Part shown: one piece after another, positions 51,853-62,049 of the stretch | Layout of the letters: every line of letters begins with the position of its first letter | Position numbering within the stretch: the stretch's first letter is position 1 | DNA from: JBBDWJ01 sp963824095 | Lineage (GTDB): Bacteria > Acidobacteriota > Terriglobia > Bryobacterales > UBA6623 | Assembly: GCA_963824095.1 (NCBI GenBank) | Contig: CAWGNS010000009.1 | Span: 992,001-1,056,000, forward strand | DNA length: 64,000 nt | Direction: 5' to 3' | The notes under the pieces: generated by a model | Databases searched by the model: none | The model's input: the letters and a program-made list of their open reading frames with translations, nothing else | What the model was told of the DNA's origin: nothing | Program-made: the position numbers and the translations under genes

Positions 51853-52629
51853 CTATTGCTGCTGGGTTTCGGTGGTGGGCGTTTGGGTCGGCAGGGTTTC
51901 CAACGCCAGTTTCTGACCGTCGTTCAGGTTGGTGAAGGCGAAGTCGAGCGAACCCTTCGAGATCGCGCCGCCGCGTTTCATCGCCGCCTTGTACATCGCT
52001 TCGAGCGAGTCGCCGAACTCGGTGCCTTTGGTGAACTTCGGCGGCTCGCCGAAAACAAACACCTTGATCGCATCGGTGAGGCGCTCCGCCCAGATGCGGG
52101 CCACGCGCTTGCCGTCGGTGTCGCCCAGCAGCTTGAGGTCGCCGGGCTCGAGCTGTACAATCGAACGGCGCTCGGTGCCGTCGGGCTTGGAGATCACGAT
52201 GGCCGGCAAATCGCCGTTGATGTCGAGCGTCACGGTCCGGCCCGGCTGGTTCTGCAGCATCTGGAGCGTTTCCTGCAGGCTCGCCACAACCTGCTTGGCG
52301 CGCTCGGCGCCGGTGCCGCCCTCCATCGGGTCGTCGATCAGAAACACCGTCACCTGGTTCATCTTGATCGCGATCGGAACTCCCGAAGTCAGGCCTTCGT
52401 TGCGCTGCAGGTCGTAGGTGACCTCGGGCAGCGGCAGCTCGCGGTCGATCGAACGTTCCTCCAGGAACGCGACAAACAGCAGCACCCCGACCACCAGCGC
52501 GGCGGCGGCCAAGGTGAACGGCCGGAAAATCATCGCTTTCCAGGTGTGGTCCTCGAGATCCTCTCCAAAGACCATCCCCTGATCGCCTTGCGGCGCGGAC
52601 GGGTTTGCGGAATTGTTCGGTGTTGGCAT
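51853..52629 (-). CDS. hypothetical single-pass membrane protein
   Basis: About 258 residues from the ATG at 52629. A charged N-terminus precedes one membrane helix at about residues 37-57 ('FTLAAAALVVGVLLFVAFLE'). The outside part is soluble, with 'RTVTLDINGDLPAIVISKPD', 'LKLLGDTDGKRVARIWAERL' and a Thr/Gln-rich tail. I do not recognise the family. It stands divergent from marR and its ribosome site is weak, so the start is uncertain. Confidence 0.6.
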   Translation of the reverse strand: MPTPNNSANPSAPQGDQGMVFGEDLEDHTWKAMIFRPFTLAAAALVVGVLLFVAFLEERSIDRELPLPEVTYDLQRNEGLTSGVPIAIKMNQVTVFLIDDPMEGGTGAERAKQVVASLQETLQMLQNQPGRTVTLDINGDLPAIVISKPDGTERRSIVQLEPGDLKLLGDTDGKRVARIWAERLTDAIKVFVFGEPPKFTKGTEFGDSLEAMYKAAMKRGGAISKGSLDFAFTNLNDGQKLALETLPTQTPTTETQQQ

Positions 52630-53059
52630 AGGTCGAAGGCCCGGGGCCGTTTCGTGTTCAGGGCGTTTCCTGCTAGAGCCGTTTCGTTTATTGTACAGGG
52701 CGGTCTCGCTGGCGGGCGGAGCCATTCTAGGCCAGGAGCGGACGGAATCCGGCGCCAGCCGCTGAAAGTATGGATGCGCGGGGAGGCCGCCCGCGTTACA
52801 CAAAGGTTCCGGATGCATGGCCCGGCTGCGGTCCGCCGGGGTGGAAACGCCCACCTTGCCTATCCCAACGCGGCCTGTAGCCGTACGCGATCCCCCCGGG
52901 CCGCTAAGCGTAACCCAACCGGAGTTGGAACCGCTCCCGCACCCAGGCGGCGTCCGAAACCGACCGCGCAGGCCGTGCGCAGCGGTCGCTATTTCCTTGA
53001 CTCCGGGGTCCAATACTTGCAAGATGAAACTATTGCATACTCGAAATGTGAAGAATGCG
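52630..53059. other. divergent intergenic region before marR
   Basis: About 430 bases. The right end holds a TTGACT box (52997-53002) and the marR-associated motif at 53010-53043. The left part shows no recognisable element. Confidence 0.5.
53010..53043. promoter_or_regulatory. probable MarR operator in front of marR
   Basis: ATTGCATACTCG at 53032-53043 and a related block, AATACTTGCAAG, at 53012-53023. The first matches ATTGCAGACTCG at 53597-53608 in 11 of 12 bases, upstream of the efflux operon. It overlaps the upstream candidate ATG (53024), which argues for the later start of marR. Confidence 0.6.
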
Positions 53060-53533
53060 ATGGGCGCCAAGGCGTCCAACTCCCCCCTGGAGCGCCAGGC
53101 TCGCGACCTGGTTACTTGCATGGAGGCGATGCGGCGCCGGATGAGCCAGCGCATGCCCTGGAAGGGCGTGCCGGCCGGACTTTCCGTGCAGGATATCAAG
53201 GCTTTCGCTGTGCTCGCCGACCAGGGTGCGGTAACCATGAGCGACTACGCCAAGGCCATGGGGACGCCCCTCAGTACGGCGACGCATGCCGTGGAAAGGC
53301 TTGTAGCTAAAGGGATCGCCGTACGCTTCCGGGTCGAAAGCGACCGCCGTATCGTTCAGGTTGACCTCAGCGAAAAGGGCCGCAAGATGCGGCACACCTT
53401 CGACCAAGCGCGCCTTGACATGGGGCGGGCGATGTTGTCGCCGCTCACCAAGGGCGAGCGGGAGATTTTCCTCGAACTGATGACCAAAATCGCCCGGCAC
53501 GGCAAGCTGGACGCGGAACGGCCCAAGGCTTAG
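53060..53533 (+). CDS. MarR-family regulator
   Basis: About 157 residues from the ATG at 53060; the ATG at 53024 would add 12 residues but lies inside the putative operator. The winged helix shows 'GLSVQDIKAFAVLADQGAVT', 'MSDYAKAMGTPLSTATHAVE' and 'RLVAKGIAVRFRVESDRRIV' with the wing 'VDLSEKGRKM'. N- and C-terminal helices would form the dimer. It is 114 bp upstream of an HlyD-TolC-permease operon in the same direction and shares a motif with that promoter, so it likely represses the pump in response to small phenolic or drug-like ligands. Confidence 0.85.
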   Translation: MGAKASNSPLERQARDLVTCMEAMRRRMSQRMPWKGVPAGLSVQDIKAFAVLADQGAVTMSDYAKAMGTPLSTATHAVERLVAKGIAVRFRVESDRRIVQVDLSEKGRKMRHTFDQARLDMGRAMLSPLTKGEREIFLELMTKIARHGKLDAERPKA

Positions 53534-53596
53534 CGGGCCCTCCGTCCGGCCACATTCGCCGTCCGCCGCCGGTAAGAATATTTCGAAATTTAAACC

Positions 53597-53628
53597 ATTG
53601 CAGACTCGTAGTAGGTATTGCGGACTTG
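53597..53628 (+). promoter_or_regulatory. probable MarR operator before the efflux operon
   Basis: Two direct copies, ATTGCAGACTCG at 53597-53608 and ATTGCGGACTTG at 53617-53628, start 20 bases apart, about two helical turns. They lie 20-50 bases before the GTG at 53648. Confidence 0.6.
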
Positions 53629-53647
53629 CAGACGGGAGAGCTGAGGC

Positions 53648-55054
53648 GTGAACAGAAAACGGATTTTTATCCTGATCGCGGTCGTGCTGCTCGGCGCGCT
53701 GGTGTTGCTCGGCGTCGGCCGGTACAGGAACCGCGGCATCGTCACGGTGCAGTCGGGCAGCGTGGCGCGGCAGGACATCACCAGCATCGTCACCGCGTCG
53801 GGTGAGATCAAGCCGCGCAACTACATCAACATCAGCGCCAACGCCCAGGGCCAGCTCACCGAGATCCTGGTGAAGGAAGGCGACAAGGTCAAGAAAGGCC
53901 AGTTGCTGGCGCGGCTGGAGAACGTGCAGCCGCAGGCCGATCTCGAAGCGCAGCGCGCCGCGGTGAGCACCGCCGACGCCGACACCAAGGCCGCCGAGGC
54001 CGGGCTCAAGGCGGCCGAAGAGACCCAGCGCAGCCAGGCTGCGACGATCGACCGCACCAAGTCGGACCTCGAAAAAGCGCGCCAGGATTACGAACGCTAC
54101 CAGGGCCTCTACAAGGAGCGGCTGGTCGCGCAGCAGGAACTCGAAGCCAAGCGCGCCGCGCTGGCCTCGGCCGAGGCTTCGGTGCGGGAAGCCGAGGCGC
54201 GCATGGCGCAGACCCAGGCGCAGCGCGAGCAGGCCGCCGCGCAGCTTGTGGCCTCGAAAAAGCGCATCGCGCAGGCGCGCGCCTCGCTGGAGCGTTTTTC
54301 CGACATCCTGCGCAAGCACAACGCCTATGCGCCGCTCGACGGCGTGGTCACCAATCTACCGGTGCGCGTCGGCGAAACGGTCGTGCCCGGCATCCAGAAC
54401 TCGCCGGCCAGCACGATCATGACGATCGCCGATATGTCGCTGATCACCGCCGAGGTCAAGGTCGATGAGGCCGATATCGTCAGCGTCGAGCTCGACCAGG
54501 TGGCGTCGATCAGCATCGATGCGGTCCCCGACCAGACCTTCAGCGGCAAGGTGATCGAGATCGGCAACACCGCGATCGTGCGCTCGACCGGCGTGGCGGC
54601 GTCGCAGAGCGCGATCTCGGGCCAGGAGGCCAAGGACTTCAAGGTCGTCGTGGCGCTCGACAGTCCGCCCGACTACATCCGGCCCGGGCTTTCCTGCACG
54701 GCCAAGATCACCACCGCCACACGCCGCAACGTGCTCACGATTCCGGTGCAGGCGCTGACAGTCCGCGAGCGCCGCGATCTCGAGCCGAAACCCAAGGGCG
54801 GCGCGGCGCAGAAGGCGCCCGATCCGGCCGAAGAGAAGCGCCTGCAGGAGCGCCTGCAGGGCGTGTTCGTCATCAGCGGCGACCACGCCGTCTTCCACGA
54901 GGTGAAGACCGGCATCGCCGGCTCCACCGACATCGAGGTGCTCGACGGCCTTGCCGAAAAGGACCAGATCGTGATCGGCCCCTATCAGATGATTCGGACG
55001 CTTTCCAATAACGCGCGCGTGAAGGTCGACAACCGGCCTTTGCAGAGAGGGTAA
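53648..55054 (+). CDS. HlyD/MacA-type periplasmic adaptor of an efflux pump
   Basis: A 468-residue protein with GTG start at 53648 and a GGGAG site upstream. An N-terminal anchor ('IFILIAVVLLGALVLLGVG') is followed by a lipoyl half ('GQLTEILVKEGDKVKKGQLL'), a long alpha-helical hairpin of about 150 residues rich in Ala, Glu, Gln and Arg, the second lipoyl half ('AYAPLDGVVTNLPVRVGETV') and beta-barrel plus membrane-proximal domains ('IRPGLSCTAKITTATRRNVL'). This is the adaptor that links an inner-membrane pump to TolC. The tolC-like gene follows after six bases. Confidence 0.9.
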   Translation: MNRKRIFILIAVVLLGALVLLGVGRYRNRGIVTVQSGSVARQDITSIVTASGEIKPRNYINISANAQGQLTEILVKEGDKVKKGQLLARLENVQPQADLEAQRAAVSTADADTKAAEAGLKAAEETQRSQAATIDRTKSDLEKARQDYERYQGLYKERLVAQQELEAKRAALASAEASVREAEARMAQTQAQREQAAAQLVASKKRIAQARASLERFSDILRKHNAYAPLDGVVTNLPVRVGETVVPGIQNSPASTIMTIADMSLITAEVKVDEADIVSVELDQVASISIDAVPDQTFSGKVIEIGNTAIVRSTGVAASQSAISGQEAKDFKVVVALDSPPDYIRPGLSCTAKITTATRRNVLTIPVQALTVRERRDLEPKPKGGAAQKAPDPAEEKRLQERLQGVFVISGDHAVFHEVKTGIAGSTDIEVLDGLAEKDQIVIGPYQMIRTLSNNARVKVDNRPLQRG

Positions 55055-55060
55055 ACGCGA

Positions 55061-57037
55061 ATGCTGCAAGCTCAACGTTTCGCCGCGGTTGTCGTCGTCA
55101 TGGCGCTGCTCGTGCCCGGCATTGCGCCGGCGCAGAAAATCGAGACCGGCGATGGCGGCTTCTTCAGCCACCTGACCTACAACTACCGGCCCCATCCGGT
55201 TCCCGAGATCACCTGGCAGGATTCGCCGCGGCTCGATCAACTGATGCGCGAAGGCAAGATCTACCTGTCGCTGCGCGACGCCATCGCCCTGGCGCTGGAG
55301 AACAATCTCGATCTCGAAGTGGCGCGCGTCGGCCCGCGGCTCTCCGACGCCAACTTGCGGCGCGCCAACGCCGGGCAGTTGCTGCGCAACGTCAGCTCGA
55401 ACGTGAGCTCGGGGCCGTCGTCGGCCTCGCTGGGTGTGCTGTCGGGGGCGCAGTCGCTGGGCTCGGGCGCCGCCAGCGGCGGCAGCAGCCAGAGCGGCGT
55501 GCTCAGCGGCCTCAACGTGCAACTGGCCGGCTCGGCGATTCCCAACCTCGACCCGGTGGTGACGGCGGGCCTGCAGACCTCGCACCTCACTTCGCCGCAG
55601 AGCTCGAGCTTCGTCACCGGCACCAACTTCTTGGTTACCGAGTTCAAGGGCGCGCAGGTCGGCATCCAGAAGGGCTTTCTGACCGGCACCACCGCGTCGT
55701 TGAGCATGAGCAACACCTTGGGGTTGAGCCAGAATTCGTTCAACAACGATTTCAACCCCACCACCTCGGCTTCATTGAATCTGACGGTGACCCAGAACCT
55801 GCTGCAGGGGTTCGGGCTGGCGGTGAACCGGCGGGCCATCCGCGTCGCGCAAAATCAGCGCCGTATGTCGGACCTCACCTTTCAGCAGCAGGTGATCGCG
55901 ACCGTCGCCAACGTCGTCAACCTCTACTGGGACCTGGTTTCGTTCAACGACAGCCTGAAAGTCCGCCAGGAAGCGCTCAAGCTCGACCAGGCGCTCTACC
56001 ACGACAACCAGACGCGCGCGCGGCTGGGCGCGATTGCCGATCTCGACGTGATCCAGGCCGAGGCGGAAATGAAATCGGCGCAGCAGGACGTCACCACGCA
56101 GGAGCTGCAGGTACTACAACAGGAGGCGATCCTCAAGAGCGTGCTGACGCGCAGCGGACTCGACGACCTGGCCATCGCCAGCGCGCACATCGTGCCCACC
56201 GACCACGTCGACGTTCCCGAGACGGAGCCGGTGATTCCGATCCAGGATCTCGTCGCCGAGGCGCTCGCCAACCGTCCCGAAATCAAGCAGAGCGAGATCG
56301 GGCTGGAAAATTCGCGCATTAACATGCTGGGCACCAAGAGCGCGCTGCGGCCGCAGCTGCAGGCCTACGCCAACATGTCGAACAACGCGCAGGCCGGGCA
56401 GGTCAACACGCTGCCCGTGCCGGTCGAGGTCGACGGCACCACGCAATACATCGTGCGTTCGCCCGAGAGTGTCAACCAGTTCTTCCTGGGCGGCTACAGC
56501 AACGTGCTTACCCAGTTGTTCCACCGCAATTTCCCGAACTATACCTACGGCGTGCAGCTCAGCATTCCACTGCGCAACCGCGCCGCGCAGGCCGACCTGA
56601 TCACCGACGAGCTGAACTACCGGCAGTCGGAGATCCAGGACCGCCAATTGCAGAACAACATCAAGCTGAACACGATCAACCAGTGGGTGGCGCTGTCGCA
56701 GGCGCGCTCGGCCTACGACACCAGCGTCGAGGCGCGCCAGTTGCAGGACCAGAACCTTCACGGCCAGCGGCGCAAATACGAGCTGGGCGGGGCGGCCTTT
56801 CTCGACGTGCTGATCGCGCAGCGCGACGCCGTCACGCGGCAGCTCGCCGAGGTGCAGGCGCTCAATCAATACGTGCGGGCGCGCACCAATCTGCAGCAGG
56901 TCACCGGCCGCATTCTCAAGGAATACGACGTGCAACTCGCCGAGGCCGTCGAAGGCGTGGTGCACCGCGATCCCGATCCGCCGGTGGCGCCGGCGCCGGC
57001 TCCCGCGCCGCCTCCTGCGCCGGCCGCCAAGCCTTGA
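55061..57037 (+). CDS. TolC-family outer-membrane efflux protein
   Basis: A 658-residue protein, longer than usual (about 450-500). A signal peptide ends at 'PGIAPAQ'. The two OEP repeats are seen from 'LSLRDAIALALENNLDLEVA' and from 'LVAEALANRPEIKQSEIGLE'. Long coiled-coil helices ('VIQAEAEMKSAQQDVTTQEL') and beta strands ('TASLNLTVTQNLLQGFGLAV', 'GVQLSIPLRNRAAQADLI') alternate as in TolC. A Ser/Gly-rich insert lies at about 115-160, and the tail ends in a Pro/Ala repeat. It is the channel of the pump encoded by the neighbouring genes. Confidence 0.9.
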   Translation: MLQAQRFAAVVVVMALLVPGIAPAQKIETGDGGFFSHLTYNYRPHPVPEITWQDSPRLDQLMREGKIYLSLRDAIALALENNLDLEVARVGPRLSDANLRRANAGQLLRNVSSNVSSGPSSASLGVLSGAQSLGSGAASGGSSQSGVLSGLNVQLAGSAIPNLDPVVTAGLQTSHLTSPQSSSFVTGTNFLVTEFKGAQVGIQKGFLTGTTASLSMSNTLGLSQNSFNNDFNPTTSASLNLTVTQNLLQGFGLAVNRRAIRVAQNQRRMSDLTFQQQVIATVANVVNLYWDLVSFNDSLKVRQEALKLDQALYHDNQTRARLGAIADLDVIQAEAEMKSAQQDVTTQELQVLQQEAILKSVLTRSGLDDLAIASAHIVPTDHVDVPETEPVIPIQDLVAEALANRPEIKQSEIGLENSRINMLGTKSALRPQLQAYANMSNNAQAGQVNTLPVPVEVDGTTQYIVRSPESVNQFFLGGYSNVLTQLFHRNFPNYTYGVQLSIPLRNRAAQADLITDELNYRQSEIQDRQLQNNIKLNTINQWVALSQARSAYDTSVEARQLQDQNLHGQRRKYELGGAAFLDVLIAQRDAVTRQLAEVQALNQYVRARTNLQQVTGRILKEYDVQLAEAVEGVVHRDPDPPVAPAPAPAPPPAPAAKP

Positions 57038-57072
57038 AGCCCGATGCCGAGTTTCCCCATGGGAGTCTCCCG

Positions 57073-58359
<1,287 letters not shown>

Positions 58360-58365
58360 AACCCG

Positions 58366-59619
58366 GTGAGGATTACGCCCCTTCAAAATTTCCGGCTCTC
58401 GGTCGAAGCGGTCTGGGACCACCGCTTCCGGTCGCTGCTGACGATCCTGGGCATCGTCATCGGCATCACGACCGTCGTGACGGTGGCGTCGCTGCTTTCG
58501 GGCGTTCGCAACAGCATCGAATCGTTCTTCCGCGAGCTGGGTCCCAACAATATCTTCGTCGCCAAAACGTCCGGCAATCCGGCGATGGGCGGATTCAGCG
58601 ACAAGGAGCGCCGCCGCCGGCCGATGGACCCCGAGTACGTCGACCTGATCCGCAAATGGTGCGTGTGGTCGGTCGAAGACGTCGCTCTGCAACTGTTCAT
58701 CCCGCCCGTGCGCGACGGCCAGTCGATGACGGCGCGCGTGCCGGGGTTTGAAACCGACAACATCTTTGTAGTCGCACAGACCGCCAATGTCATCGTCATC
58801 TCGCCGCGGGCGATAGCGCGAGGCCGCTTCTTCACCCCCGACGAAGAGCTGCGCGCGATGCGCGTGGCGGTGTTGGGCGCCAGCGTCGCCGAGGCGTTGT
58901 TCCCGATCGGAAATCCCATCGGTCGGCCGGTCGTCGTCGACGGCGCCGAGTACATCGTGGTGGGCGTGTTGGCCAGGTCGAAACTGCCCAATGCCGATAA
59001 CGGCTTCGACATTCAGATCAACATTCCGATGAAGACCGCCCGTATTCGCTACCCGCAGTTGAATAACTTTCAGTTGCTGGTCAACGCCCGCCCCGGCATG
59101 CGCGATGCGGCTTTCGAGGAAGTGCGCGCGGCCATGCGGCGTATCCGCAAGCTGCCGGCCGGCGCCGACGACGATTTCGCCATCACCACGCCCGACCAGA
59201 TCGTGCAGCAGTTCGACCGCATCACCGGGCTGATCAGCCTGGCCGCCATCGCCATCTCGGCCATCGGCCTGCTGGTGGGCGGCATCGGCGTGATGAACAT
59301 CATGCTGGTCAGCGTCACCGAACGCACCCGCGAGATCGGCGTCCGCAAGGCCCTGGGCGCGCGCCGCCAGGATATCGTCGCGCAATTTCTGGTGGAAGCG
59401 ATGACGCTGACCGGCGTGGGCGGCCTGCTGGGCATCGTCGTGGCGGTCTCCATCACGTTCGTGGTGGGCCTGCTGGTTCCCACCATCGCCGCGGGCGTAC
59501 AGGGCTGGGCGCTGGGGACCGGCCTGACGGTTTCGGTGGCGATCGGCCTGTTCTTCGGCGTCTGGCCCGCCGTGAAGGCTTCTCGGCTCGATCCGGTGGA
59601 AGCCCTGCGCCATGAGTAA
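58366..59619 (+). CDS. MacB-type ABC transporter permease 2 (FtsX family)
   Basis: A 417-residue protein with GTG start at 58366. It has the same architecture as the previous gene: 'FRSLLTILGIVIGITTVVTV', MacB core ('VAVLGASVAEALFPIGNPIG', 'GAEYIVVGVLAR') and FtsX end ('GLLVGGIGVMNIMLVSVTER', 'GVRKALGARRQDIV', 'SRLDPVEALRHE'). The two probably form a heterodimeric permease. No ABC ATPase gene occurs in the operon or elsewhere in the window, so the ATPase must be encoded elsewhere. Confidence 0.88.
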   Translation: MRITPLQNFRLSVEAVWDHRFRSLLTILGIVIGITTVVTVASLLSGVRNSIESFFRELGPNNIFVAKTSGNPAMGGFSDKERRRRPMDPEYVDLIRKWCVWSVEDVALQLFIPPVRDGQSMTARVPGFETDNIFVVAQTANVIVISPRAIARGRFFTPDEELRAMRVAVLGASVAEALFPIGNPIGRPVVVDGAEYIVVGVLARSKLPNADNGFDIQINIPMKTARIRYPQLNNFQLLVNARPGMRDAAFEEVRAAMRRIRKLPAGADDDFAITTPDQIVQQFDRITGLISLAAIAISAIGLLVGGIGVMNIMLVSVTERTREIGVRKALGARRQDIVAQFLVEAMTLTGVGGLLGIVVAVSITFVVGLLVPTIAAGVQGWALGTGLTVSVAIGLFFGVWPAVKASRLDPVEALRHE

Positions 59620-59713
59620 AACCCTCCGCCACGAGTAGACCCGGCAGGCGAACGAACAAGCTCAGCGGGCCGCTGAGGAAGCCCTGAAAGGGCGCCCCCC
59701 CGCCGGGTCCCCC

Positions 59714-59735
59714 CCGGCTAAAGCCGTGGGCTATT
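59714..59735. repeat. CCCCGGCT...AGCCGTGGG hairpin repeat copy
   Basis: GGCTAAAGCCGTGGGCTATT follows a C-run, 95 bases after the last permease stop codon. It is related to the hairpin at 45061-45080 and could end the efflux operon transcript. Confidence 0.6.
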
Positions 59736-59812
59736 TGATGGTCAAGCCCCTCTGGGGGCGTAACGACAGTTCGGCTCGCAGGCCTCAGTCGCGTCCGCTA
59801 AACATGTCTGCC

Positions 59813-60517
59813 TCATTCACGTCGGCCTGGTACTCCGGTTCCATTCGCTTCGGGCTGTCTGGGCTGTCGCTTCGACTGGCTGCGGAACGCTACTGCTTGC
59901 GCCTTGGAATACTGCTCGGCGCGGCGCACGTAGCCGTGTTGCGCCATCAGGCGGCCCCGCTCGCGATGCACTTCGTCGGGCAGCGGGTGGACGCCGGACG
60001 CGCTCACCCAGCGGTTGTAGAAATTGAACAGCGCGCTGACCGTGATCGCGTCGTAGATCGCTTCGTCGTTCCAGCCGTGGCTGTGGAGCAGGTCGATGTC
60101 GTGCTGGCTGATCTGGGACGACGAGAGGGTGATCTTGTGAACAAAGCGCAGCAGCGCCTTTTCGGCTTCCGGCAGCGGCGAGGATTCGAGATTCTCGACG
60201 ACGGCGTTCACCAGCGGCTCGTTTTCGAGCAGCTCGAGCGCCACGGCAGCGTGCGACCTACGGCAGAACGGGCATTGGTTGCTGGCCGAGGTGTAGGCGG
60301 CGATCAGCTCGCGCATCCCGGCGCTCAACGGCGACGGCCCACGCATCACCGCTTCGGTAAACTGCGCCAGGTGGTCGGTGGCTTCGGGCTTGAAGCCGAA
60401 CAGATGCCAGATTTGCGACACCGGCGTTCCCGCCGACGACAGGGCACGAATGATGTCCCCATAGACGCCGCGCGCGCTCGACGGCTCTTCGACGTCGTGA
60501 AGGTACATCGATTCCAC
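59813..60517 (-). CDS. AhpD-like/carboxymuconolactone decarboxylase-family protein
   Basis: A 234-residue cytosolic protein starting with GTG at 60517 (ATG at 60508 also in frame). The central motif 'AAYTSASNQCPFCRRSHAAV' has the C-x-x-C plus downstream His of AhpD-type peroxidase-related proteins. 'HLAQFTEAVMRGPSPLSAGM' and 'FNFYNRWVSASGVHPLP' match the peroxidase-related subgroup. The two Cys could act in peroxide or thiol redox. The last 30 residues are basic and Gln/Arg-rich and may be an extension of no function. No AhpC-type partner is adjacent. Confidence 0.82.
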   Translation of the reverse strand: MESMYLHDVEEPSSARGVYGDIIRALSSAGTPVSQIWHLFGFKPEATDHLAQFTEAVMRGPSPLSAGMRELIAAYTSASNQCPFCRRSHAAVALELLENEPLVNAVVENLESSPLPEAEKALLRFVHKITLSSSQISQHDIDLLHSHGWNDEAIYDAITVSALFNFYNRWVSASGVHPLPDEVHRERGRLMAQHGYVRRAEQYSKAQAVAFRSQSKRQPRQPEANGTGVPGRRE

Positions 60518-60951
60518 GACCTGCGCCCTCCTGAGGATGAAAACGGTAGCCGAGTATACCGAGTCCGTGAGCTTGGGCCAATAGCGCTAATGGATTATGG
60601 GAAGGGGATGCCTGTCGGGTGCGAGCCTGGGTCGCGGCGCTTGGGCCCTCACTTGTGGTCGGCTTGGATTCTTGCGGGCTCGCCTTGCCTCGCCAGGGTT
60701 CGCGATGCGGCAAACCGGGAGGTTCACGCCACGGGTTGGTCTGGTTGCTTCTGTGCGGTTTGGGTCGGGGCCTCGCGGGGCGTTACTCCTGTTTCGTTCG
60801 GTTTGGCAGGGCTGGGGGAGGACGCTTGCTCCTGTTGGCGGCGGTTGTTCGGCGGAGTTGGGCTCGGGTGGTCGAGCAACGTGCATCCGTGGCACAATAA
60901 TACGGAGGATTGTTGCGGTTCTTGCTTCGGTGAAGAGGAGTTTGATCTGGT
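60518..60951. other. divergent intergenic region
   Basis: About 430 bases between the AhpD-like gene and the Skp gene. The part 60620-60860 is GC-rich and featureless. A TAATAC-like -10 at about 60897 and the AGGAG ribosome site near 60937 are the only signals I can see. Confidence 0.4.
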
Positions 60952-61470
60952 ATGCGAAGAATGATGTTCATCTCACTCATGGCCTTGACCATGCTGGCCC
61001 CGTTGGGGATGCCGTCCCGGTTGGCGGCACAGGTCAAGATCGGAGTCGTCGATTTTCAGCAGGCGCTGATGGATACCGCTGAGGTCAAGAAGGAGGCCGC
61101 CCGCGTCGAGGCCAAGTTTCAGCCCCGGCAGGACGAGATATCCGGTTTGACCAAGGAACTGCAGGACATCCAGCAGAAGATGCAGGCGGCCACCGGCGAC
61201 GCGGCGGCGCAACTGCAAGCCGAAGGAGCCCGCAAGCAGCGTAACCTGCAGCGGCTCAGCGAAGACCTGCAGTCGGACTTCGAGTTCGAGCGCAACACCA
61301 TCATCCAGGCGGCCGCCCAGAAGATGCGCGATGCCCTCAAGACGGTCGCGGAAGCCAAAGGGCTCGACATGGTCGCCGAGGCGACCACGACGTACTACTT
61401 CAAACCGGCCCTGGACGTCACCGCGGAAGCCACCGCGGCCTACGACAAGGCCCATCCCGTCCAACCCTAA
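60952..61470 (+). CDS. Skp/OmpH-family periplasmic chaperone
   Basis: A 172-residue protein preceded by AGGAG. The signal peptide ends at 'PSRLAAQ'. 'VKIGVVDFQQALMDTAEVKK' is the typical Skp start, followed by a long charged coiled coil ('EISGLTKELQDIQQKMQAAT', 'KQRNLQRLSEDLQSDFEFER') and the return strand 'LDMVAEATTTYYFKPALDVT'. Skp trimers hold unfolded outer-membrane proteins in the periplasm, useful in a cell with many large barrel receptors. BamA or Lpx genes, frequent Skp neighbours, are not seen here. Confidence 0.9.
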   Translation: MRRMMFISLMALTMLAPLGMPSRLAAQVKIGVVDFQQALMDTAEVKKEAARVEAKFQPRQDEISGLTKELQDIQQKMQAATGDAAAQLQAEGARKQRNLQRLSEDLQSDFEFERNTIIQAAAQKMRDALKTVAEAKGLDMVAEATTTYYFKPALDVTAEATAAYDKAHPVQP

Positions 61471-61548
61471 GGGCGGGATGAACGCGGGCAGGCGGCAGGG
61501 TTACCCGACCCGGCAGAGCGGCGGCGCGCACTCCGGCAGCAGAACAAT

Positions 61549-61968
61549 ATGGAATACCTGGCCGACTATGGGCGCGGCGACCGGCGCTACGAAAAGATCA
61601 TCCACGCCGCCGGCTACGCGCTTCTCGCCGTGGTCGTGCTGGGCTCGGTGTACTGGTTGTTCTTCCGCAACTGGCGCGAGGAGCGCGCGGTCAGCCGCTT
61701 TCTGACGCTGATCGAGCAACAGAAGTACGAAGAGGGCTACCACATGTGGGGCTGCTCGATCGAGACGCCCTGCCCCTACTACAGCTACAACAAATTCCTG
61801 GAAGACTGGGGACCCAACAGCCCCATCGGCAAGGTCAAAAGCTTTCACGTGGGCCGCTCCTACGATCAGCAGGCGGGCGCGATCATTCTGGTTCAGGTGA
61901 ATGGGAAGAAGATCGCCAACCTGTGGGTGCAGAAGGGATCCGAAGTGATCGGATTCTCGCCCTATTGA
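61549..61968 (+). CDS. hypothetical single-pass membrane protein
   Basis: A 139-residue protein. One membrane helix at about residues 19-38 ('IIHAAGYALLAVVVLGSVYW') is followed by a soluble part with two Cys ('MWGCSIETPCPYYSYNKFLE') and beta strands ('AGAIILVQVNGKKIANLWVQ'). The 'FLTLIEQQKYEEGYHMW' helix followed by a beta sheet resembles small NTF2-like or DUF4864-like folds, but this is only an impression. It follows the Skp gene by 78 bp and may be cotranscribed with it. Confidence 0.65.
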   Translation: MEYLADYGRGDRRYEKIIHAAGYALLAVVVLGSVYWLFFRNWREERAVSRFLTLIEQQKYEEGYHMWGCSIETPCPYYSYNKFLEDWGPNSPIGKVKSFHVGRSYDQQAGAIILVQVNGKKIANLWVQKGSEVIGFSPY

Positions 61969-62049
61969 CGGCCCCATTCAGGGAGCCGTGAAACGGGCGA
62001 TGCAATTGGGCCCCGCGGCGAAGTGCCCGTGGGCCACAGAGCCTCTCTC

